Assembly: GCA_964006375.1 (NCBI GenBank)
Contig: OZ023266.1
Location: forward strand, 65,846,946 to 65,910,945
Length of the DNA stretch: 64,000 nucleotides
DNA from: Tillus elongatus
Taxonomy: Eukaryota > Arthropoda > Insecta > Coleoptera > Cleridae
Reading direction: 5' to 3'
The notes under the pieces were generated by a model, which was given only the letters and a program-made list of their open reading frames with translations, was not told the DNA's origin and did no database searches. Of this stretch, positions 50,113-64,000 are shown in pieces. The translations under genes and the position numbers were made by a program. The stretch's first letter is position 1, and each line of letters opens with the position of its first letter.

Positions 50113-50792
50113 ATATATATATATATTATAAATTCATTTTACCTTACTACGAACCTGAGCTGTCTCACTCGCGCCCTGACGTGGTTTTATATTATTAGGG
50201 GTATCTCACTGGACCCAATGTGGTTTTAATTCTTTTCTTTTAAACAGTTTTTAAGGAGAAGGAGGAGTGCCGTCTCACTGGCGTCTTAACCTCCTGGTTT
50301 AATTGTCTTTTTTTTTCCAAGAATTTTATAGGGAGTAAACCCTTTAAGATCTGGCGCCCGAGCTCCTCCGATTGTAACCCTCAATCCGTGTCACCGAAAA
50401 AACGGTGTGCAAGCAAAGACCTCGTCCAGGGGCCAGGCTTCAAGTCCCTGCTTGGCCGCCAATTTGTGACGAGGTCTTTGCTTGCAAACCGTTTTTTCGG
50501 TGACACGGATTGACGGTTACTGTCGAAAGAGCTCGGGCCCCAGACTTTAAAGGTTTTACCCCTTGTTGAGGATGTCTGCGACCTCTACACAAAACTTTGA
50601 CCGATGTAACCGGCAAAGTACCTGGGTACCTCTGTGGAAAAGGGTTCGGTAGCCTTTATGTGATGTTGGCTAAATTTGTGACCCCCCGAGTAAGGGGTCT
50701 TTAATCGCTGACTCGGCGTAGTCCGACAACTCTTGTCTAATTAAAAGATGTAGCAGATTTTGTAATACAGGTCGGGGGTTAGATATAATTTA
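50113..50792. repeat. inverted repeat with PBS-like segment
   Basis: The arms at about 50333-50430 and 50466-50565 are inverted copies of about 100 bp (TCAATCCGTGTCACCGAAAA and its reverse are exact). The left arm contains TGGCGCCCGAGC, like a tRNA-Lys type primer binding site. Three imperfect TCTCACTGG...TGGTTT repeats precede it (50160-50310). This may be a rearranged LTR-retroelement end, but no coding part is near. Confidence 0.65.
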
Positions 50793-51370
<578 letters not shown>

Positions 51371-51403
51371 TGCCATTGTATATTTTAGACCAACAACTAT
51401 TTA

Positions 51404-52135
<732 letters not shown>

Positions 52136-52136
52136 A

Positions 52137-52996
52137 TAAAAATTGAAACTGACCCCGGCTATGGGTTCTACGGGTCCTAGTTCGCTCTAATTCGAATAAA
52201 TGTTATATAAAATAATAAAAACTTTTGTCGCCTGTCCAATTATTTAGCAGTAGAAATTTTCTTTTTATCCTAGTGAAAATGTTATTTTATTAATATCCAT
52301 TAGAACCGGTGGAAAATCATAAATCATCAAATTATAAAGCCACAGCTACGGCGGTACATATAGCTTTGAATTTCCGCGTCTAACCTAAAAGAACAAAATG
52401 TTACCTAAGTTTTCCTTGAATTGAAAACATATACAGTGTACATGCAAGATAAAATTGAGTTTGCTATGTAATAGATGCCAAGGAGCATCCAAGGCGAGGA
52501 ATAGAACGCTGAGAATGTAATGTTATTTATGGTCTCTGTTCTAAATTATAATTGAATAGGAGTGAAGCACGAGAAGAGCAGCCTTTCGCAAAGTGCTCAA
52601 TAGTGTGTGGAGTAAGCAACGTAAAGGAAAACAGCAAGGTCCCATTAGGAAGGTACTTAGATACTAAAACTGATTTACACCTCCACGTGATCGTTTAAAT
52701 GGTCGCGAAACGCGTTCAAGTTTGAATACACTTTGTAACTTCCATTTTCTTATGCAAAACTTTGGTAATGATAAAGTGTAATGATTTTATTTTAATGAAA
52801 ATGTACCGGAAACTATATGTTTGAAACTATCGACAGTAACGTACTGCTTGAAAGTAGTGATTTTTAGTGAAATTTCGTATTAAAAATTGACTAATAAGGA
52901 GATCGCAACTTTTGGATAACTTTCTTTAAATTTGCTTGAACTAGGACTCCCAGAACCTATATTCGGGGGCAGTTCTAATTTTTATATGTTTGTATA
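52137..52996. repeat. two module L copies flanking unassigned DNA
   Basis: An inverted module L piece (52142-52205, CTGACCCCGGCTATGGGTTC) and a forward one (52858-52990, TTTTTAGTGAAATTTCG...TATATTCGGGGGCAG), both without a TA tract, enclose 0.65 kb with no recognised feature. Confidence 0.6.
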
Positions 52997-52997
52997 C

Positions 52998-53704
52998 AGG
53001 TGACCGAAAATGATTAGCAAAAAATTCAGAGAATTACTCGAAAAATGAGTGCCACAAGCTCTTATGGCATTTCTTTTAAAACCCAAAAAAAAATGGAGTT
53101 ACAGGGTCACGAAAATACTAATAAATATTATTATTCATCCTATTTTACAATTCACCTGAACTATTTCGCAAGTAACATTCACAACGAACTATTATATGTC
53201 AAAACTGACGCAACATGAGAATATTTTCAAAGCACACTCTATTAAAATTGAAACTGAAGTTAGGCGATTTCGTATTCATTCAATACCAGCAAATCCTTCA
53301 GAACGCTTTTCTCGAAAACTGTCGGTTTTATCGTGATGCCACAAAAGGGAGTTTATTGGATCATTTATGATAATCGTGTATTATTAGATTTGTGACAAAA
53401 ATTCAAGCAACAAAGAGTCAATATATATTGGTAAAGGGCAGTTTCGGCCTTTAGATTCCAAGCGATCCAAATCATATTTGCAACATAAATGCAAAATTGT
53501 ATTATATAGAGGTGCACCAAATTTAAAGAGAATCAATGTACGACGAGAAAAGTTATGAACAAGAATTTAAAAAAAAACACTTTCGTTTGGGATCCCGTCA
53601 CTCCGTTATTTTTGAGTTTTATAAGAAATGCTATAAAAAAAATTTGTGGCACTAATTTTTTGAGTAGCATAACCTCTTGCACTTTTTTCTCATCAATTCC
53701 AGAC

Positions 53705-53712
<8 letters not shown>
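52998..53712. mobile_element. mariner-derived MITE with long inverted repeats
   Basis: The arms at about 52999-53115 and 53590-53710 are inverted relatives: GAGTGCCACAAGC...GCATTTCTTTTAAAAC on the left, and the same phrases reversed on the right. The right end CCAGACACCCTATA abuts a TA tract. There is no coding capacity in the 0.7-kb element. Confidence 0.7.
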
Positions 53713-53787
<75 letters not shown>

Positions 53788-53873
53788 TGTGCCAATTAAA
53801 ACTCCATACGCCATTTTCTTCAAAACTACATAGGATTTTTTAAATTTGTTCAAGGTGTTCGAGTAGGGACGCG

Positions 53874-53933
<60 letters not shown>
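53713..53933. repeat. two (TA)n tracts
   Basis: TA runs lie at about 53713-53785 and 53877-53933, separated by 90 bp that begin GAGTGTGCCAATTAAAAC. Confidence 0.9.
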
Positions 53934-53934
<1 letters not shown>

Positions 53935-53938
<4 letters not shown>

Positions 53939-54430
53939 TTCGATTGTCAGATGATTTAAATAGGTTGCGTTTGATTACATTTCAGCTAATTAGTGCATTT
54001 CTTATCACAATGAATGAAATACGTTCTTGCAACTCCAACTCTGAATAATTTTTAAACGGGTTGATAAAACTTCCAACAAAACTTCTGTGCTGAATTCAGA
54101 AAATAAAGAGCTTTCAAATGATGTAACACTCGACCCATGTTCCCTGTTTAAAATATAACGGTTGTTATCACCACCCTTAAGGGGTTGATGAGACAAAGTA
54201 GAGTTTTATGTCAAAACATGTCCCAAACAATATTAAAACTGACGTGTTTCAGCGTTTCTTAAAAAAAAATTCTCTGGACGCAAATCGGTTTGATCGGTTT
54301 GTTTAGTTTTTAATGCGTCACCCTGTATAACTCTATTACTATTACTAATACTAATTCAAAAAAATTTTAGTTTATTTTTTTTGCGGAAGTGAAGAAACTA
54401 AGAAAGTCCGGCTTTTTTAGAAACTGTATT
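53935..54430. other. unassigned sequence
   Basis: No gene or repeat partner was recognised. Confidence 0.4.
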
Positions 54431-54431
54431 A

Positions 54432-54559
54432 AGTTTTAGTGAATTTTCATTAAACAAAATTCACTAATACAGAGGTATCGATGTTGAGATTTTGCAAAAA
54501 TTTTTTAAATGAGCGCGAACTAGGAACCCTAGAAGCCATATCCGGGGTCAGTTTCAATT

Positions 54560-54645
<86 letters not shown>

Positions 54646-55086
54646 GTGTGTCTTTGTGTGGGTGTCCATCCGATAAATCAAAAACTACTTAACCGATTAC
54701 GATGAAACTCGGCAAGTGCCTTTATCTTATTAATGGCTTGGATGAGTTCGTTAGCCAGGAAAGTCGGGCGGGGTTTTCCGGGAAAATTTTGAGTTTTCGT
54801 TCAAATTTAATGAATATGTTGCCTTAGAAGAGGCCTTACAACGTACCAAAATTCAACTTTTTAAGTTTATAGAAAGTTGAGTTATTCATATTTTAAAATT
54901 TCTTTCGAAAAAAATTTTTTCTCCGAAAATTACAAATCTATTTTAATAAAATTTGGTGAGTATCTTGCCTTAGGAAAGACCTTACTAAATACCAAAACTA
55001 AACTTTCTAAGTTAATAGAAAATTGAGTTATTCAAATTTGAAGCATTTAATGAAAATTTATTACCATAACGCACTTGCTGCGTCCT
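54432..55086 (+). repeat. composite (TA)n repeat, full forward copy
   Basis: The order L (54434-54565), TA and TG tract (54566-54660), R (54662-55086) is intact. It ends CATAACGCACTTGCTGCGTC. Confidence 0.78.
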
Positions 55087-55089
55087 GAA

Positions 55090-55657
55090 CGTTTTTTGGA
55101 TTTGTCAACTTTGAGTCTCCTGCTATATTTTATTACGAAAACATTAATTAGCCTTAATTATAGAGAACATGTTCAGATGAATAGGGAACGAAAAAAGTGG
55201 TAACCTTTTTCTTGTGCATCCTATCCTTAATTCAAAGAAATTAATATTGAATTCGGGAAACTCGTTCATTACAAATTTACATTTTTGCATTTCAAGTATA
55301 GTAAAGTTCTACCTCCAGTTATTAATGTATTCAGAAAATAGACAATTGGATTTTTAATTACTTCCATTTTCAGTCGACTTAATTAACGCAGAATCTGAAT
55401 GAAAAAGTCTAATTGAATCAGGTCCTCATTCTGCTTCTACCGTTAAGCTAAAACATTTTATTACGCAGCTTGAAAAATTTCGTGTTGTTGAGAATTACAT
55501 AAACTTGTTTGTTTCTTTCCACATAATAAGTCTTATTAAACAATGTAATTCAAAATTAATCTAGCCACACAACCTCTGCTTCAGTCTTAACTTTAAAGAT
55601 GAATACAAAAGACATAATTTCAAATGTAGTTGTTTTCCGGGACAGGTTTGACAATTA
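55090..55657. other. unassigned sequence
   Basis: AT-rich, with no recognised feature. Confidence 0.4.
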
Positions 55658-55667
55658 AATGAATTCT

Positions 55668-55840
55668 TTTTTTTTATATATTATTGGCTGCGGCATCTCA
55701 GGCCATTAGCACATTCTTTCCCATCATTCAATATTTTTAAAAATTTTCCAGACAGAGTCAAATTGGCTCGCCCGGGAATCGAACCCGGGACCTCTCGCTT
55801 AGTAGGCTGGCACCTAGCCACCTGCGCCACGAGGGCGTCG
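55668..55840 (-). mobile_element. tRNA-headed SINE with LINE-like tail
   Basis: On the minus strand the head (55840 to about 55767) has an A-box-like TGGCGCAGGTGGCTAGG and a perfect B box GGTTCGATTCC. The acceptor stem does not pair, so it is not a tRNA gene. The 3' part reads GCTAATGGCCTGAGATGCCG, close to GCTAATGGCTTAATGCCGAG at the 3' end of the LINE at 5258-6118. AATGAATTCT flanks both sides (55658-55667 and 55841-55850), a 10-bp target duplication fixing the length at 173 bp. Confidence 0.82.
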
Positions 55841-55957
55841 AATGAATTCTAAAAGGATGATAACTTCAACAAAAGTATCTATTTAACTTTAAGACATAAA
55901 AAAATAATTACACTAGTTTACAAATAAAATAAAAAATATGCTCATCGAATAAAATTA

Positions 55958-56576
<619 letters not shown>

Positions 56577-56620
56577 CCTACATCCCTAATGCGAAGGACG
56601 TCCTCATTCTTTTCAGTAAG

Positions 56621-57060
56621 TTATTTTGCTACAGATCGGTTTTTTGATTGGTGTAGCATGGCCTTCTTCTTAAACTTATGTATGGAGATGTAACACAGGA
56701 TGAACATTAGGATGACTGTGATTATGGTAGTCATTCCCATGTGTGTTGAATGTACCAAAGGATGCAGTGCGTTATTATGCTTCCTTGTCTCCATCTGACT
56801 TTTTAATTTGCTGGCTTTTTTGAGATGTATCAGATTGAATCTGATATGTTGCCGCTGTGGCTGTAAGGGTTGTATCAACACAGATGTAATGTTTGGCCTG
56901 GTTTCTTCATAGGTTGCTGTTCATTGATATTTTGCATTTTTCTGGTTGGCTATGAGGGTGTTATTGTGGTGGTCCATCCATCTGATCTTGATGGCATTCT
57001 TTAGGGATGCTGATTTTATGATGGTGATGTTTTCAGGTAAAGCGAAGCAGGTGTTACAAG
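56621..57060 (-). pseudogene. errantivirus env, C-terminal remnant
   Basis: The minus-strand frame 56881-56621 encodes a charged region, then a transmembrane helix (MTTIITVILMFILCYI) and a short basic tail, the C-terminal layout of Env. Upstream in shifted frames, CFALPENITI is recognisable. The fusion-peptide half is missing. Confidence 0.6.
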
Positions 57061-57649
57061 GACTTTATTGTTTTGGGTTGTTGGAACAATTAGGAAATAA
57101 GATCTTGGAAGAGGAAGTTTAGGAGATAACAATTGTATCTTTTTAAAGATAAACATTAAAATTGGTGAGTTCAAAAAATTTTAAAAGTGTGATTTTAGTG
57201 AAAATTAATTCTTCGTCATTATGATTAAGCTTAAATATTTCCTATATTGGTTAACTGGGTAAAATTAAGCAAAGTTGTTCCTTGTAATACTGTTTTACTT
57301 TCTGATAGTTTCCAACTTGGTATTATTTGAAATTGTGTGTGATTTTTAATTAATCTAAATTTTCTTTAGTTGACTGTTTAAAAGTCGGTTATAATAATTG
57401 TTAGTGGAATGTTTTTTCATTATTAATCTGATACGCCTGGTATAATAATTTATTACAGTTTCTTATATAGTGCGAAATTAAAAATAAAAGTAAAACCTAT
57501 GGTATTGATTTAGGATTTTGGCGATTTCGACATAATCCTTGAAATAGCTATTAGTTTGGATGGGCTGAAGTTGGAGGAGTAGGGCTGTCCTCAGACATAG
57601 GCCCAGCAGGCTCTAAAGAAGGAAATTTCTTTCTTGCTCTTTTAGTCTT

Positions 57650-58565
57650 ATGAAGATGAGCCGTTTGCTTTCTCGAATAGGGAAGAAGTATTTTATTGCG
57701 GGTAACTGTATAGGATCGGAATAAATTTCACAGATTGTATCTGCCTTTCGGATTTCTTCATTCATTTGGATGTTTTGTTCTCGAGTTTCGTTGGTTTTCT
57801 CGAGACGCTGTATTGCTTTTTGCTTTTGCTTTGCGTAAATAGACTGGTAAAATGGAAGTATTTCTTTTAGGCGTCTATTGTTATATTCCTCGAAAACTGT
57901 TTGATGGGGATCGATAGGTGGTATATCATCATATGGGCCATAGAGTAGTTTGAAAGGAGAGTGACCTATCGAACAATTGGTTGTAGATCAATACGGCAGT
58001 GATCATGAGCAATTGGGGACTTTCTTTTGGATTTTGAATTTTTAGTACACGTATTTTTTGTAATAATATCGAATGTAAACGTTCTACGGGAGAATTAGAA
58101 TTTGGATTTTGAGGGGTAGTAATGTGTAAATTGATCTTAAATATGGAACAGAACTCTTTGAGTATTATTAGTATTATATTTTCGAATTCGCGGCCAGGGT
58201 CCGAGACCATTTTAGAAGGGTAGTTATGGTGAGAGAAGAAGTGACGTAGTTTGTTAATTATGGTCAGGGCCGTAGTATCGATGATGTATTATGCTTGGGC
58301 ATATTTACTGAACAGATCGACAATTGTTAAAAATTTGCAGTTATCAAAACTAAATACGTCGAGGTGTATAACTTTAAAGGATCTAGAAGCAATCAGGGGT
58401 CCTTGGAACGGGGGTTTGCAAGGGTTACGATCATATTTTGCCTGAAGGCATACATCGCACTTATTAATAAAATTGGTAATTTGAATTTTCATGTTAGGCC
58501 AATACAATTTTGTTGTTAATTGTGCGTACGTCTCGTTAATGCCGTTATGGTTTTGTTCGTGATTA
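57650..58565 (-). pseudogene. Ty3/gypsy integrase, frameshifted
   Basis: The minus strand shows the zinc-binding H2C2 region (NHEQNHNGINETY...YWPNMK...CDVCLQAK). The core starts with IHLDVF (first catalytic D) and FLTIVDLFSKY. After a shift, MVSDPGREFENI (second D), then TTPQNPNSNSPVERLH (catalytic E in VER). The C-terminal region continues to about 57650. A break near 58210-58290 and stops make it inactive. Integrase inserts proviral DNA into the genome. Confidence 0.82.
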
Positions 58566-58818
58566 TCTTGGATCGCTCCTCCTTTTTGTTTAGTAGTTTT
58601 TGTTACGTCTTGTAATCTTTTTGTACATTTGATTATTTTAACCGAACTATTGAAAAGATTGAAAGATATTATTCTAAAGTAGTGTTTGAGTTGTGAGTTT
58701 AAATTTCATCACCCTATAGATCAATAACGAAGCTATGTTTATATAAACTTTTAATCATGAAATAAGCCAAAGAATTGCCGCCTTGCGTCTGTACGTGATA
58801 TTTAGGAACACCGTATAT

Positions 58819-62770
<3,952 letters not shown>

Positions 62771-62774
62771 TTCG

Positions 62775-63590
62775 TCCCGAGATTTTTTTAAATCACTAAA
62801 ATACAACCATAAAGCTGTGACCCCATTATATGCGAATTTTGTTTATAAACGTTCGTTTAACAACCCAGTCATGTTTATTTTAGCCAAGTTACAAAACAAT
62901 ACGAATTCCCACTATATAAGAGTTTAGGTTAGAACTTACGTTGAAAACGTCTAGTAACGCAACGGCGTCCGTAAGATATTTTTACCCTCTTATTAATACT
63001 TTATGAGATATCCGAAAAGTGTAAAAATTCACGACGAAGATCCTACGATTCGGCGAAAAGTTGGTGTGAGTAAGAAGTTTTTAGTAGTTAAGGCTCTACA
63101 AACTCCGATATCATAAATAAAATTCATAATCGGATTTGTGACATTCCCAAGCCAGGTCTAATTATTCAGAAATGCTGGTAGAGACAAAAGACAGGTTAGA
63201 AATGCTGAAAGAGTTGAGTGAAACTGGAAATGGTGCATGAAATTTAAGCTGAAATTACTGAAATATTTCAAACCTACCTTTTAAACTTTCCTCTGGCTGT
63301 CTCTCACAAGTGCAATTTAATGTAAGTTTAACAAAGTTGTCGATCAAGATTTCCACTGAACTTCGAAACGGCTGTTCAAAGGATGCCGGGAATACGGCCG
63401 GGATTGAAACTGAGATTTTCATACAGATAAATGGGAACAGATTTCTTTTCAGATTCTTTCTGAATAAGTGGGCAGCCTATGGTTTGTAAATATAGATTAT
63501 TTAACATTATGCGTTCAAAAATAACTTTTATTTTAGAGCCAGAAAAGATAAGGATAACTTTTTCATGAATATGTTAGGTATTTTCACACG
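62775..63590. other. unassigned sequence
   Basis: No recognisable coding or repeat features. Confidence 0.4.
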
Positions 63591-63930
63591 CCTGTACAGG
63601 GTGTCCGGATTTCGTTGTTTTTATGGGGTATCTCGGTTATGAGTAGAAGGTTTTATAATACTTTCGCACTTTTTGGCCAAACTAACGTAACTGAAATCAA
63701 AAGTGAAATGGTACACTTTGTTTCTGAGCTGCAGGGTGATTTTCAAAATTTGTCATTTTTAGGCACCCCATTCTTTTATGTGAGATATTAAAATCGTTTT
63801 CTTCTTATGTGTGTTCTGGCCTCGAGATGAACTCATTTAGCCACGGTCGTTTTTATATTCATTGCTTCTTTGTAGACTATTTTTATACTCCTATAATATT
63901 ATACACCTAAGTATATTGAACATATGTACT
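63591..63930 (+). repeat. mariner-type MITE terminus
   Basis: A CCTGTACAGGGTGTCCGG start at about 63590 matches the usual ends of arthropod mariner-like elements. The opposite end was not found before the window closes. Confidence 0.45.
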
Positions 63931-63936
63931 TATATT

Positions 63937-64000
63937 TTTTAGTGAATTTTGTTTAAAAAAAATCATTAATGAGGAGATCTGTGTTCATTACAATTAGTAT
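63937..64000 (+). repeat. module L, cut by the window end
   Basis: TTTTAGTGAATTTTG, then AAATCATTAATGAGGAGATC, matches the start of module L. Confidence 0.65.

Overview
This is a eukaryotic nuclear window, almost certainly from an insect. It is AT-rich and gene-poor. The signs are errantivirus (Ty3/gypsy with env) copies, Penelope-like, non-LTR, hAT and mariner elements, tRNA-headed SINEs, a U6 snRNA-derived sequence, and about 25 very long (TA)n tracts. A beetle is a plausible guess but the sequence does not prove it. I found no intact single-copy host gene. The only host-like coding trace is a lamin N-terminal exon fragment at 31131-31283.

Layout. 1-5070: a tRNA-SINE, then a hAT-type non-autonomous element split by a young errantivirus copy that has both LTRs but only env (1090-3820). 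5138-6132: a U6 snRNA fused to the 3' end of a LINE, bounded by a 14-bp target duplication. 7244-9137: a hAT element with a decayed transposase. 9538-10405: a mariner-like pseudogene. 10536-21340: layered copies of a composite repeat built around (TA)n, with several fold-backs. 22440-24060: an internally deleted LINE. 24590-25560: a decayed ORF of a second transposon-like family. 27233-27710: a mariner N-terminal fragment.

27781-30630 is the most interesting stretch. It is a 307-bp tandem array in which every unit carries a type I hammerhead ribozyme on the minus strand, and the array begins and ends at the ribozyme. A decayed monomer lies at 36085-36390, about 500 bp from a Penelope-like reverse transcriptase fragment (36889-37195). 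A second Penelope fragment is at 43385-43810.

31502-34213 is a nearly complete BED/hAT transposon with a perfect 8-bp target duplication. 41347-42623 is the uninterrupted sister of the hAT-type element at 645-4893 and preserves the empty site of the env-only retroelement. 45084-50112 is a 5.0-kb terminal-inverted-repeat transposon encoding a roughly 1,096-residue spliced protein with a C-terminal PHD-like finger. Its ends carry eight copies of a 15-bp motif. 56274-58814 is the 3' half of a second errantivirus, and 58819-60703 is a mariner-like element with about 320-bp inverted repeats. 60701-62770 is an inverted relative of the 19203-21290 module.

Most of these genes are mobile-element genes that do not cooperate in a host pathway. 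What links them is nesting: paralogous empty sites inside the window allow several insertions to be ordered.
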